Positions 16,573-26,282 of a DNA stretch of 64,000 nucleotides are shown piece by piece (the stretch's first letter is position 1; the number at the start of each line of letters is the position of its first letter). Both the position numbers and the translations under genes were made by a program. The stretch covers positions 1 to 64,000 of the forward strand of contig JANLYQ010000021.1 in the NCBI GenBank assembly GCA_031365725.1, read 5' to 3'. Under the pieces are notes generated by a model. It did no database searches. It saw nothing but the letters and a program-made list of their open reading frames with translations, and had not been told where the DNA came from. This DNA is from JANLYQ01 sp031365725. Its GTDB lineage: Bacteria > Actinomycetota > Actinomycetes > JACCUZ01.

Positions 16573-16601
16573 TTGTGGGCAGCAGATCTGCGACGTACCG
16601 T
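16573..16601 (+). promoter_or_regulatory. Candidate promoter of the intergenic mini-ORF/RNA element
   Basis: TTGTGG (16573-16578) and TACCGT (16596-16601) are 17 bases apart, a plausible promoter for a short plus-strand transcript. No longer plus-strand gene follows until 17571. Confidence 0.3.
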
Positions 16602-16671
16602 GGACCTACACGGAAGGGAGGTGGTCCACGAGTTGAGTACATCTTGGACGCGTGAGGTGGCTGTCAGCTAG
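16600..16671 (+). CDS. Possible very short ORF with an extended Shine-Dalgarno
   Basis: AAGGGAGGTGGTCC (16614-16627) closely resembles the complement of the 16S 3' end. It precedes TTG 16633, which would give a 12-residue peptide ending REVAVS. GTG 16600 gives a 23-residue version (starting VDLHGREVVHELS) in the same frame, ending at TAG 16669-16671. The strength of the ribosome site is unusual for a frame so short. I cannot name it; it could be a leader peptide or part of a small RNA. Confidence 0.35.
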   Translation: MDLHGREVVHELSTSWTREVAVS

Positions 16672-16752
16672 CGCCACAGCAGCACCGACGCCGTCGGATC
16701 ACCGGTTTCCACCGCGCTGTCAGCGGCCGGCGAATCCCAGGCAGTCACCCGG

Positions 16753-16800
16753 CCCGCGGACCGGTGGAGGACACGTCCCCTCCACGCATCGGTCCGCGGG
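16753..16800 (+). other. Long hairpin in the 16533-16820 intergenic region
   Basis: CCCGCGGACCG (16753-16763) pairs with CGGTCCGCGGG (16790-16800), and GTGGAGG (16764-16770) with CCTCCAC (16779-16785), leaving a 4-base bulge and an 8-base loop. It lies about 80 bases after the mini-ORF and just before the pdxH stop. It could be a terminator for the mini-ORF transcript and for convergent pdxH, or the 3' domain of a structured RNA. Confidence 0.6.
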
Positions 16801-16820
16801 TCGCTGCTGTTCGGGGGTTG

Positions 16821-17465
16821 TCACGGCGCGAGGCGCGTGACCGTCCAGCCCGCGTCCGCCGTACGACGATAAGCGAGCCGGTCGTGCAGCCGACCGACCC
16901 GGCCGGCCCAGAACTCCCAGGCCTCCGGCCGCACCAGGAACCCACCCCAGTCCGAGGGGACAGGCACCGGAGCCACCTCGGGAAAGCGCTCCTCGGCCTC
17001 GGCCAGGGCGGCGTCGAGGTCGGCGCGCGAGTCGACCAGCTGCGACTGACGACTGGCCCACGCCCCCAGCTGCGACCCGCGCGGGCGACTGGCGAAGTAC
17101 GCCTCGACCTCGGCGTCGGGCAGCCGCTCCACCGAGCCTGTCACCCGGACCTGCCGCGACATCGCGTGCCACGGGAAGACCACGGCCGCGCGGGGTCGCG
17201 CGGCGAGGTCGCGGCCCTTGGCCGAGTCGAGGTTGGTGAAGAACCGCAGCCCCGACGCGTCGTAGCCCTTGAGCAGCACTGTGCGCGCAGCCGGAGCGCC
17301 GTCGGCATCGACGGTGGCAAGCACCATCGCATTGGGCTCGACGATGCCGGCCTCGACGGCCGCGGCGAACCAGGTGTCGAAAGCCGCCATCGGGTCCGGG
17401 CCGAGGTCGGCAGCCTCGACACCGGTCTGCTCGTAGGAGCGTCGCATCGCGGAGGGATCGGGCAC
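16821..17465 (-). CDS. pdxH: Pyridoxamine 5'-phosphate oxidase
   Basis: About 214 residues, normal for PdxH. Family motifs include MRRSYEQTG, NAMVLATVDADGAPAARTVL with KGYD, LRFFTNLDSAKGRDLAARP, VVFPWHAMSRQVRVTG, and the C-terminal EFWAGRVGRLHDRLAYRR. It oxidises PNP/PMP to pyridoxal phosphate with FMN. GTG 17465 has a GAGAG-type ribosome site; ATG 17447 is an alternative. The cofactor is used by SerC, encoded 2 kb away. Confidence 0.94.
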   Translation of the reverse strand: MPDPSAMRRSYEQTGVEAADLGPDPMAAFDTWFAAAVEAGIVEPNAMVLATVDADGAPAARTVLLKGYDASGLRFFTNLDSAKGRDLAARPRAAVVFPWHAMSRQVRVTGSVERLPDAEVEAYFASRPRGSQLGAWASRQSQLVDSRADLDAALAEAEERFPEVAPVPVPSDWGGFLVRPEAWEFWAGRVGRLHDRLAYRRTADAGWTVTRLAP

Positions 17466-17570
17466 CCCGTCACTCTCGCACGAGCACCGAACGCGATCTG
17501 CTCGTGGCGACGTCACAACCCTGCGGTGCACAATGCCCAGCACCCCCACGCTCCCGGCCGGAGGCCCCAC

Positions 17571-18680
17571 ATGAGCAACGCAACCGGAGAACCCGGGTTC
17601 GTGCCCGGTCTCGAAGGTGTCATCGCCTTCGAGACCGAGATCGCCGAGCCGGACAAGGAAGGCGGCTCGCTGCGCTACCGCGGCGTCGACATCGAGGACC
17701 TCGTCGGCATCGTGTCCTTCGGCAACGTGTGGGGCCTGCTGGTCGACAACGCGATGAACCCCGGCCTGCCGCCGGCCGAGCCCTTCCCGTTGCCCGTGCA
17801 CTCCGGCGACGTCCGGGTCGACGTCCAGAGCGCGCTCGCGATGCTGGCGCCGGCGTGGGGATTCCGTCAGCTGCTGGACATCGACGAGGCCGAGGCCCGC
17901 GACGACCTGGCGCGAGCCTCGGTGATGGCGCTGTCGTTCGTCGCCCAGTCTGCTCGCGGCCTCGGCGTGCCGATGGTGCCGCAGTCGGAGATCGACAAGG
18001 CGACCACCGTCGTCGAGCGGTTCATGATCCGCTGGCGCGGCGAGCCGGATCCGCAGCACATCAAAGCCGTTGACGCCTATTGGACCTCGGCAGCCGAGCA
18101 CGGCATGAACGCTTCCACCTTCACCGCGCGAGTCATCGCCTCCACCGGTGCCGACGTCGCGGCATGCCTCTCCGGTGCCGTCGGTGCCATGTCCGGCCCA
18201 CTGCACGGCGGTGCGCCGTCGCGGGTGCTGCACATGCTCGACGAGGTCGAGAAGACCGGCGACGCCCGCGCCTACGTCAAGGACGTGCTCGACAAGGGCG
18301 AGCGGTTGATGGGCTTCGGGCACCGGGTCTACCGCGCCGAGGACCCACGGGCGCGCGTGCTGCGACGCACCGCGCAGGAGCTCGCGGCCCCCCGCTTCGA
18401 GATCGCAGCCGCGTTGGAACGGGCGGCCCTGACCGAGCTGCGTGAGCGCCGCCCGGACCGCGTGCTCGAGACCAACGTGGAGTTCTGGGCCGCGGTGATG
18501 CTGGACTTCGCGGAGGTACCCGCGCAGATGTTCACCCCGATGTTCACCTGCGCGCGCACGGCCGGCTGGTCGGCCCACATCCTCGAGCAGAAGCGCACCG
18601 GCCGGCTGATCCGGCCGTCGGCCCGCTACGTCGGTGAGGGACCACGCCAGCCCTCGGCCGTCGAGGGCTGGACCGGCTGA
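17571..18680 (+). CDS. citA: Citrate synthase 2
   Basis: A 369-residue citrate synthase. Catalytic residues are in GPLHGGAPSRVL (His), MGFGHRVYR (His) and ETNVEFWAAVMLDFAEVP (Asp). Length and sequence style fit the short actinobacterial citrate synthase 2. GGAGG lies about 5 bases upstream of ATG 17571. It condenses oxaloacetate and acetyl-CoA. It may be the second citrate synthase of this genome, but only one is visible here. Confidence 0.92.
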   Translation: MSNATGEPGFVPGLEGVIAFETEIAEPDKEGGSLRYRGVDIEDLVGIVSFGNVWGLLVDNAMNPGLPPAEPFPLPVHSGDVRVDVQSALAMLAPAWGFRQLLDIDEAEARDDLARASVMALSFVAQSARGLGVPMVPQSEIDKATTVVERFMIRWRGEPDPQHIKAVDAYWTSAAEHGMNASTFTARVIASTGADVAACLSGAVGAMSGPLHGGAPSRVLHMLDEVEKTGDARAYVKDVLDKGERLMGFGHRVYRAEDPRARVLRRTAQELAAPRFEIAAALERAALTELRERRPDRVLETNVEFWAAVMLDFAEVPAQMFTPMFTCARTAGWSAHILEQKRTGRLIRPSARYVGEGPRQPSAVEGWTG

Positions 18681-18700
18681 ACGGGGCCGACCCGCGCCGG

Positions 18701-19399
18701 GTGATCGTCGTCGCACATCGCGCCTTGGCGCTCGAGGTGGCAGGACGACCGGGCCGCGGGACGCCCGAGAACACCCCGCTGGCGATCCGCGCGGCAGCCG
18801 CGGCAGGTGCTGACGCGGTCGAGCTCGACGTGCGCCGGACCAGAGACGGCGCCCTGGTCCTGGCTCACGATCCGGTGGTCCGGGTAGGGGGTCGCTGGTG
18901 GCGGCCACGCGTCGTGAGCTGGACGTCGCGGGGCGCTCTCGGGGACCTGGCCGGCTTGGAGGAGGCCCTCTCGGCGGCTGCGACCCTCGGCCTGTCCGTC
19001 CGGCTCGACGTCAAGAAGGACGCCGATCTGGCCACTGTCGTCGCCGAGGTCCGGGCGTGCGGGACCGACCTGACCGAGGTGGCCGTCTGGTGCCGGTCGG
19101 CGGACGCGATCTCCGATCTGGCCGCCCGCGGTGATCTCGACGGTGTCGGCGAGGTGGCGCTCCTGTCGGACACGACAGACACCACCGCGTACGCCGATGC
19201 GGCCCGCGCCTGCGGTGCCACGGCGGTGAGCCTCCACCCGGACGCGATCGACGAGGCGGCGGTGGTCGCAGCACACGACCGCGGCCTGCGCGTCTACGCC
19301 TGGATCCTCGACCCGGATCGACACCAGGTCGCCGTCGACCTCGGAGTGGACGGCCTGGTCACCGACTGGGTGCAGGCAGCCCGCGCCGTCACGGGGTGA
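18701..19399 (+). CDS. Glycerophosphodiester phosphodiesterase family protein
   Basis: A 232-residue TIM-barrel protein with GDPD motifs AHRA...TPENT, ELDVRRTRDGALVLAHD (metal-binding Glu and Asp, catalytic His) and VRLDVKKD. The expected reaction is release of glycerol 3-phosphate from deacylated phospholipids. It starts at GTG 18701, 20 bases after citA. No signal peptide, so it is cytoplasmic. Confidence 0.85.
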   Translation: MIVVAHRALALEVAGRPGRGTPENTPLAIRAAAAAGADAVELDVRRTRDGALVLAHDPVVRVGGRWWRPRVVSWTSRGALGDLAGLEEALSAAATLGLSVRLDVKKDADLATVVAEVRACGTDLTEVAVWCRSADAISDLAARGDLDGVGEVALLSDTTDTTAYADAARACGATAVSLHPDAIDEAAVVAAHDRGLRVYAWILDPDRHQVAVDLGVDGLVTDWVQAARAVTG

Positions 19400-20602
<1,203 letters not shown>

Positions 20603-20640
20603 GGCTCAACCCGCTGACCCATCCGGTCGAAGGCTCCGGT

Positions 20641-21042
20641 GTGACACATCAGGCAGCAGTCCCCGCCGGGTGGTACCCCGACCCACAGACGCCCGGCCAG
20701 GTCCGCTACTACGACGGGGCTGCCTGGACTGAGCACGTGTCAGCCCAGCCGCTCACGGCGTACGGCGGGAACGTGGCTGCTCCCCTCGGCGCACACCCGG
20801 ACCAGGCCATCCACTGGCTGATGCCGACCGGGCGCAGCGGGTGGGCCATCGCCGCGGGCTATGTGGCACTGGTCGCGATGTTCTTCTGGCCGCTCGGACC
20901 GGTCGCGCTGGGCCTCGGCATCCACGCGGTCCGGGTCGCTGGGCGGACCGGCAGCCATGGCCGTGGTCGAGCCGTCTTCGCGATCATCGTCGGCTCGCTC
21001 GCCACCCTCGCCACCCTCATCTGGGTGCTCAGCAGCCTCTGA
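20641..21042 (+). CDS. DUF2510 membrane protein
   Basis: A 133-residue protein starting at GTG 20641. The N-terminus has the DUF2510 pattern PAGWYPDPQTPGQVRYYDG with AAWTEH, common in actinobacterial membrane proteins. Two hydrophobic segments follow (about residues 67-92 and 108-130). Function unknown; it lies 38 bases after serC and may be co-transcribed. Confidence 0.85.
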   Translation: MTHQAAVPAGWYPDPQTPGQVRYYDGAAWTEHVSAQPLTAYGGNVAAPLGAHPDQAIHWLMPTGRSGWAIAAGYVALVAMFFWPLGPVALGLGIHAVRVAGRTGSHGRGRAVFAIIVGSLATLATLIWVLSSL

Positions 21043-21070
21043 CCCGGACGACAACAGGCCAACAGCTGCC

Positions 21071-21094
21071 TCAACAGGTGTGGGTGCCTGTTGA
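21071..21094. terminator. Hairpin terminator between convergent genes
   Basis: TCAACAGG (21071-21078) pairs with CCTGTTGA (21087-21094) around an 8-base loop, between the DUF2510 gene and the convergent PAP2 gene. Confidence 0.65.
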
Positions 21095-21112
21095 CGCGAC
21101 TGTTCGCCTACC

Positions 21113-21922
21113 TCACGTGGTCAACTGCGGCCGCTGGTGGGAGCGGGCCGGCAACGGAGTGCGCACGAGGTACGCCGCCAACGTGGCGACGGCCACCCCG
21201 GCGACGACGTCGAGCAGGTAGTGGTTGGCGGTGGCAAGGACGACGACCACGGTCAGCACGACGTGCAGCGCGACCAACGCCTTCATCCACCGCGCGGCGC
21301 CGGCGGCCCAGACCTGCAGCACCACCCAGACGGCCCACCCGACGTGCAGCGAAGGCATCGCGGCGTAGACGTTCGGCGCCACGTGCGTGGCGTGCTCGGC
21401 GACACCCGTGACCAGCCCGGAGTCGACGAAGCCGGGCAGCAGACGAGGCGGCGCGACCGGTCGCAGCCAGAACACCACCAGCCCCAGCACGTTCACGGCG
21501 ATGAGAGCGTTCCGGGCGGTGCGGTAGGACTGGGGGCGCTGCACGTAGAGCCACACCAGCACGACGAGGGTCACCGACAGGTGCATGAGCTGGTAGTACC
21601 AGGAGGCCAGCCACTGCACGTCCCAGTGCGCCGACAGCCACCGGTTGAGCGGGCCCTCGAAGTTCAGGTGCAGTCGTGCCTCGACATCGAGCAGCCAGCG
21701 GGCGTCCCGGTAGGCCATCGCCGCCCGGGTCGTGGCCACGTCGCGGACTCGGTCGTAGAGGAACACCAGGGCCACGATCACGGCGATCTCACCCAGGAGC
21801 ATCGGGCGGTTGGCTTTCGAGACCTTGGCTGCCCTGCTCGCAACCCGCTCCCGGGCGCTAGGCCGGGCTGGGACGTCCGCGACAGCGACAGGCAGGGTCT
21901 CGTCGTCTGTCCTGCTCACCAC
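21113..21922 (-). CDS. PAP2-family membrane phosphatase/transferase (inositol-phospholipid type)
   Basis: About 269 residues with six predicted membrane helices. The PAP2 motifs are RPVAPPRLLPG, AAMPSLHVGW and ATANHYLLDVVAG, the arrangement seen in the subgroup related to inositol-phosphoryl-ceramide synthases. GTG 21922/21919 overlaps the TGA of the upstream PIG-L gene, so translation is coupled. It is the last gene of a four-gene operon with a flippase-like protein, a glycosyltransferase and a deacetylase, and probably acts on a membrane glycolipid intermediate. Confidence 0.82.
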   Translation of the reverse strand: MVSRTDDETLPVAVADVPARPSARERVASRAAKVSKANRPMLLGEIAVIVALVFLYDRVRDVATTRAAMAYRDARWLLDVEARLHLNFEGPLNRWLSAHWDVQWLASWYYQLMHLSVTLVVLVWLYVQRPQSYRTARNALIAVNVLGLVVFWLRPVAPPRLLPGFVDSGLVTGVAEHATHVAPNVYAAMPSLHVGWAVWVVLQVWAAGAARWMKALVALHVVLTVVVVLATANHYLLDVVAGVAVATLAAYLVRTPLPARSHQRPQLTT

Positions 21923-22767
21923 GGCAAATCCTTCCGACTGTGCTGCGCGCCGGCCGCCCCTGCGAACGGGGCCGACTCGGCGAACCACTCGCGTCCGAGC
22001 ACGGCCCGGAACACCGGCCGCGGCAGACGCAGCAGCATGGCGAGCGTCCGGTCATCAGAACCAGGCGCAGCAGCCGGGGCATTCCCGGCTTGGGACACGT
22101 GAGCGGCCATCGCGGCACGCTTGGCGTCGATGAACGGGCGTACGTCGACCCGGTGCGCGATCGCCGAGCGCGGGAGGTAGGCCTGCGCCATCGACGGGAT
22201 CTCGATGCCTCGACCCAGGCGCAGCAGGTGCATCGCGCGGACAGCCCGCTCGATCAGCGTCCGGTCGATGGTGGCCTCGAGCACCCGGGCGGTGCTGGCG
22301 AGGGCCGCCGCTGCGTGGCCGACGCGGTGCACCGCGACGTGGTCGGGGTGGCCGTAGCCGCCGTTCTCGTCGTAGGTCGTGAGGATGTCGGCCTGTTCAC
22401 GCACGAGCAGGTCGGCCAATCGCTGCGCCGCATCAGTAGTGGGGATGCGGGCGAACCCGGCGGCACCCCCGGCCAGGCCGTCGGAACCGGAGTCGGCATA
22501 GCCCAGCAGCTCGACCTGCGCCACACCCAACAGCCGGGCCGACGCGGTGAGCTCAGCGACCCGGACGTCGGCGAGCCCGCGGGCGAGGCTCGCCCCGTCG
22601 GCGAGACCCGCGCCACCCGCGGTCGCCGTCACCAGCACGACGCGGTGCCCGGCAGCAGCCGCGCGGGCCAGGGTGCCCCCGGTCATCAAGACTTCGTCGT
22701 CGGGGTGGGCGTGGAACGACACGAGTGTCAACGGTCGGCTCACGCCGCCCGTCTGCGGTCGGCTCAC
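21916..22767 (-). CDS. PIG-L/LmbE-family N-deacetylase
   Basis: A 283-residue protein with the family zinc motifs SFHAHPDDEVLMTGG and GYGHPDHVAVHR. Relatives deacetylate GlcNAc linked to inositol or phosphatidylinositol (MshB, PIG-L). Its overlap with the glycosyltransferase (4 bases) and the PAP2 gene suggests a GlcNAc-containing lipid as substrate. MshB of mycothiol synthesis is an alternative, but operon context argues against it. Confidence 0.85.
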   Translation of the reverse strand: MSRPQTGGVSRPLTLVSFHAHPDDEVLMTGGTLARAAAAGHRVVLVTATAGGAGLADGASLARGLADVRVAELTASARLLGVAQVELLGYADSGSDGLAGGAAGFARIPTTDAAQRLADLLVREQADILTTYDENGGYGHPDHVAVHRVGHAAAALASTARVLEATIDRTLIERAVRAMHLLRLGRGIEIPSMAQAYLPRSAIAHRVDVRPFIDAKRAAMAAHVSQAGNAPAAAPGSDDRTLAMLLRLPRPVFRAVLGREWFAESAPFAGAAGAQHSRKDLPW

Positions 22768-23891
22768 GCCGGCACCTCGACCATCGGCAACGAGCGCTCC
22801 GCGAGCTCCGCCGCCCGGCGGTAGAGCCGGTCGGTGCGCAGCAGTGCCTCGTCCCAGGTCGTCGACGGCGGCGTGGCAGCGTTGTGCGCGGCCATCGTCG
22901 TACGGCGGTCGGTGTCGGTGACCAACGCGGTCAGGGCGTGCACCATGTCGAGGTCGGAGCCGACGAGCAGACCCTCGCGGCCGTGCTCGACGAACTCCCC
23001 GACGCCGCTGGCCCGCTTGGCGACCACGGGCAGCCCGACGCTGCGCGCCTCCAGCGCCGCGATGCCGAACGACTCGAGGTCGGCGGGTGCGACGTAGACG
23101 TCGGAGCGGCTGAGCAAGTCACGGGCCTGGACCGGGGACAACCGGCCGGGCAGCTCGACCCACGAGGACATGCCCCAGGCCGAGACCGCGCGGCGCACCC
23201 GGCCGAGCTGCGGACCCTCGCCGGCCAGCACCAGCCGGATCGGCACCGACGGGTCGACCTGCCGGCGCACCGCGGCCATGACCCGCAGGAGCGGCAGCGG
23301 ACGCTTGCGGCCGGCCAAGCGCCCGAGGCTGGTGATCACCACCTCGCCGGCTGGGCGACCAGCGTCCTCACGTTGGCGCGCCGGCGCTGCCCGCCACCAG
23401 TCGACGTCCACGGCGTTGGGCACGATGTCGACCGCCGGCCCCGGGCCGAGGGCCCGTCGCAGCGGGCCGGCGGCGGCGCGGCTGACGGCCGACCAGGCGA
23501 CCGGCCGGTGCCGCAGGCGCAGGCCGAAGCCGGCCGGGCCGATGATCGCAGGGTGACCGGGCCACATCGAGTGCACCGTGAGCGCGACCGACAGGTCGGC
23601 GGCACAGGCCGCCACGGTGAGGCTCATGGCCAACGGGGAGAACACCGAGGCGTGCACGTGTACGACGTCGAACTGACCGCTCCGGAGGTCGGACAGCAGA
23701 CCGGTCGGCGACCCACGATGCACGACCGGGGCGTCCGGCCCGACCGGCTCGCGGGTGCCGCGCGAGCGGGTGCCGGTCAGCACGTGCACCTCGTGCCCGG
23801 CGCGGCGCTGGTGCCCGGCCAGACCGCTGACCAGGGTCTCGATGCCGCCGAGGCGAGGCAGGTAGGCGTCGCTGATGTGGGCGATGCGCAT
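22764..23891 (-). CDS. GT4-family glycosyltransferase
   Basis: A 375-residue GT-B fold enzyme. The N-terminus MRIAHISDAYLPRLGGIETL and the C-terminal LESFGIAALEARSVGLPVVA (E-x7-E donor motif) are typical of GT4. ITSLGRLAGRKRPLPLL marks the second Rossmann domain. It overlaps the upstream flippase-like gene (TGATG at 23889-23893) and the downstream deacetylase gene. Its sugar and acceptor are unknown; a nucleotide-sugar donor and a lipid acceptor at the membrane are inferred. Confidence 0.88.
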   Translation of the reverse strand: MRIAHISDAYLPRLGGIETLVSGLAGHQRRAGHEVHVLTGTRSRGTREPVGPDAPVVHRGSPTGLLSDLRSGQFDVVHVHASVFSPLAMSLTVAACAADLSVALTVHSMWPGHPAIIGPAGFGLRLRHRPVAWSAVSRAAAGPLRRALGPGPAVDIVPNAVDVDWWRAAPARQREDAGRPAGEVVITSLGRLAGRKRPLPLLRVMAAVRRQVDPSVPIRLVLAGEGPQLGRVRRAVSAWGMSSWVELPGRLSPVQARDLLSRSDVYVAPADLESFGIAALEARSVGLPVVAKRASGVGEFVEHGREGLLVGSDLDMVHALTALVTDTDRRTTMAAHNAATPPSTTWDEALLRTDRLYRRAAELAERSLPMVEVPA

Positions 23892-24949
23892 CAGGCGGCC
23901 ACCGCGCCACGCTGGGTGATCCACCAGCCCAGCAGCCAGGTGCCGCCGACCGGGATCTCGAGACCGAAGACGAAGGCGCGGTAGAGCAGGATGCCGGCTG
24001 CCGCGGCGGCCGGAGCACCGCCCAGCGCGACGATCACGGTGACTGCGGCGACCTCGACCACGCCGGCGCCACCAGGGGTGAACGGCAGTGTCGTGGCGGC
24101 GCGCTCGACGGCGAAGACCGCGAGGACCGCGAACCACGGCAGCGGCCCGCCGACGACGTACAGGCACGCCCAGAGCAGCATCAGCTGCAACGCGTTGTAG
24201 GCGATGACACCCCAGGTCATCGGGCGCCACGCCGACCGGAGCAGCTCGATGGCCGAGCCACGCACCGCTTCGAGTCGGGCCGTGGTGGCCGGCGGCGACG
24301 CGGGTCGGCGCAGCATGAGGACGCGGTCGGCAGCACTGCCGGCGATGCGCGCCCCCCGGTGAGTGACCACCGCGGCCGCTGCCAGCAGCACGACGGCCAG
24401 CACGATGCCGCTGCCGGCGGCGCCGACCAGCAGCGGACGACCGGGCAGCTGGTCGTTGGCGATCAGCAGCAGCACAGCAGCGGCGGGCAGGATGCCCTTG
24501 GCCCCGAGGTGCCAGGCGTTGACGACCCCCGTGAACAGCGAGAACTGGCCGCGACTGAAGCCCCAGCGGCGGGCCATCACGTAGTTGACGCCGATCCCCG
24601 CACCTCCGCCGAGCGGCATGACGTTGGCTACAGCGCTGCCGGTGAGGTTGAGCGTGAGCGCGCGACGGACGGTGAGACCGGGCAGGGCTGCGGTCAGCAC
24701 TCTCGCGTGCACACCGATGCCCGCCGCCCAGAGCAACGTCAGGAACGCGATCTGCCGGCCGGTGGGCCGGTTGAGCGCCGACATGACGTCCGCCCACGGC
24801 ACGCCGACGACCTTGGGCAGCACGAGAGTGAGCAGGGCGACCGACGCAGCGACAGCGAGCACGACGCGCAGGATCGTCCGGCGGCGTGATGGGGACTCGG
24901 CACCGAGGGCCGGAGGCTCAGCGGCGCGCCCTGGGTCGTCGGGAGACAC
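23891..24949 (-). CDS. LPG-synthase-TM / UPF0104-type flippase-like membrane protein
   Basis: A 352-residue integral membrane protein with about eight helices and the family motif PFTPGGAGVVEVA. It resembles the membrane half of lysyl-phosphatidylglycerol synthases and AglD-like proteins that often accompany glycosyltransferases. It is first in the four-gene operon. A lipid-translocation role is likely but unproven. The frame opens at 24949 after an 84-base gap that holds the promoter and a tandem repeat. Confidence 0.8.
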   Translation of the reverse strand: MSPDDPGRAAEPPALGAESPSRRRTILRVVLAVAASVALLTLVLPKVVGVPWADVMSALNRPTGRQIAFLTLLWAAGIGVHARVLTAALPGLTVRRALTLNLTGSAVANVMPLGGGAGIGVNYVMARRWGFSRGQFSLFTGVVNAWHLGAKGILPAAAVLLLIANDQLPGRPLLVGAAGSGIVLAVVLLAAAAVVTHRGARIAGSAADRVLMLRRPASPPATTARLEAVRGSAIELLRSAWRPMTWGVIAYNALQLMLLWACLYVVGGPLPWFAVLAVFAVERAATTLPFTPGGAGVVEVAAVTVIVALGGAPAAAAAGILLYRAFVFGLEIPVGGTWLLGWWITQRGAVAA

Positions 24950-25012
24950 CTCCCTACCATACGGGGAAAGTGCCCGCCTGTGCTGACCAAGGGGGCCCGC
25001 GCGGGGACCTCC

Positions 25013-25045
25013 CAGGGATGTCTCAGGGATCTCTCAGGGTGTCGC
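25013..25045 (-). repeat. Three 11-base tandem repeats across a stop codon
   Basis: CAGGGATGTCT, CAGGGATCTCT and CAGGGTGTCGC lie head to tail. The TGA of the methyltransferase gene (25036-25034) falls at the junction of copies two and three, and another TGA recurs at the next junction. Confidence 0.85.
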
Positions 25046-26278
25046 GGAGCCGGCCGGGTCCACCGCGGGCAGCCGGTCGGCCAACAGGGTGGCCAGCCGC
25101 GGGGTGATGCCCCAGTCCCTGACCAGGGCGGACAACTCGCCGCTGTCGACCAGGGGCTGTGCGCTGTCGGGCCGCGAGACTGTCCGATTCGCCCGGATGG
25201 CCCGGATCATCGTGTTGCGCGGGGTGTACTCCGCGGACACGAAGGCAACCACATCGGCGCGATAGCCCACCTGCCGCAGCAGCTCGGCCCGCAGCGCGTC
25301 GGTCAGGACGTCACCAAGGCGCTCGCGCAGGATCGGGTGCCTCGTCAGGACGCCGTACGGCGTGGGACTGGGGTTGGCGACCAGCTGGCGCTGCAGGTCG
25401 TGATGGCAGCACGGCGAGGCGAGGACCACCGCGGCGTCCCGGTGGACGGCCTGGGCGAGGGCGTCGTCGGTGGCCGTGTCGCAGGCGTGCAGCGCGAGCA
25501 CGATGTCCACGCTGCCCTCACTGCCCTCGCTGCCCTCGCTGCCCTCGCTGTCAGCAGCAGCCGTCGCACCGATCGCGCCAGCGACGAACCGCACCTGGTC
25601 GGCCCAGCCGAGCTGCTCGGCGATGCCGGTGTTGCGCTGGCGCATCTCCGGGCGCTGGTCGACCCCGGTGAGAGTGACCTGACGGGAGTCGCCGGCGAGA
25701 AAACGGTAGGCGGCGAACGTGAGGTAGGCGTTGCCGCAGCCGAGGTCGACCACGGTGAGCGGACCCCCGTGGTCGAGCCCGGAGTCGGCCAGCGCGCCCT
25801 GCAGCACCCGCAGGAACGCATCGACCTGGCGCCGCTTGCCCGCACCGGCGCCGAGGACGGTGAACAGCGGGTCGCCCGGGTCGATCAGGTGCGCGGCGGC
25901 CTGGTCGTGGGTCGTCTCCTGGCTGGCCTCGCTGGTGCTGCGGTGCAGCTGGGCGAGCCCCTTCTTGGTGACCCGCAGCTGCAGCGTCTCGGTGGTGGTC
26001 TGCAGGTGCCAGTTGCCGAACGGCAGTGCCAGCAAGGCGTCGACCTCGGCCGCAGCCTCGGTGCCGTAGGCCGCGTTGGTCGTGGTGGCCTGCCGGTCGT
26101 CGTACGTCACGACCTGCAGCAGCCGACCGGCCTTGAGGTCGACGGGGCGCACCTCGACCCGCCGCCACGGCGGTGTGCCGGTACGCCGCCGGCCGGCGGC
26201 GACCGCCCGCACCAGGGTCGTCGGGTCGAGCAGCAACGGACGCAGCTCACCCAGCGCCTCGTCGAGCGGCTGTGCCAC
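25034..26278 (-). CDS. Class I SAM-dependent methyltransferase (METTL25-like)
   Basis: A 414-residue protein. The SAM-binding motif is VVDLGCGNAYLTFAAYRFL, followed by LTGVDQRPEM and LALHACDTATDDAL, the pattern of the Methyltransf_32/METTL25-like group. A Ser-Glu-Gly repeat insert (see 25511-25546) sits in a loop after the SAM motifs. The N-terminal 150 residues are a separate domain I do not recognise. It starts 4 bases after the MFS transporter gene stop. Substrate unknown. Confidence 0.8.
   Translation of the reverse strand: MAQPLDEALGELRPLLLDPTTLVRAVAAGRRRTGTPPWRRVEVRPVDLKAGRLLQVVTYDDRQATTTNAAYGTEAAAEVDALLALPFGNWHLQTTTETLQLRVTKKGLAQLHRSTSEASQETTHDQAAAHLIDPGDPLFTVLGAGAGKRRQVDAFLRVLQGALADSGLDHGGPLTVVDLGCGNAYLTFAAYRFLAGDSRQVTLTGVDQRPEMRQRNTGIAEQLGWADQVRFVAGAIGATAAADSEGSEGSEGSEGSVDIVLALHACDTATDDALAQAVHRDAAVVLASPCCHHDLQRQLVANPSPTPYGVLTRHPILRERLGDVLTDALRAELLRQVGYRADVVAFVSAEYTPRNTMIRAIRANRTVSRPDSAQPLVDSGELSALVRDWGITPRLATLLADRLPAVDPAGSATP
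25511..25546 (-). repeat. Nine-base coding minisatellite
   Basis: Four 9-base units of the type GCTGCCCTC (one with A at position 1) encode repeated Glu-Gly-Ser in the methyltransferase (DSEGSEGSEGSEGS). Length 9 keeps the frame, so copy number could vary without breaking the gene. Confidence 0.9.
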
Positions 26279-26282
26279 GGGG

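Noticed and set aside
25511..25546. CRISPR-like array
   Set aside because: Nine-base units without spacers inside a coding frame; a minisatellite.
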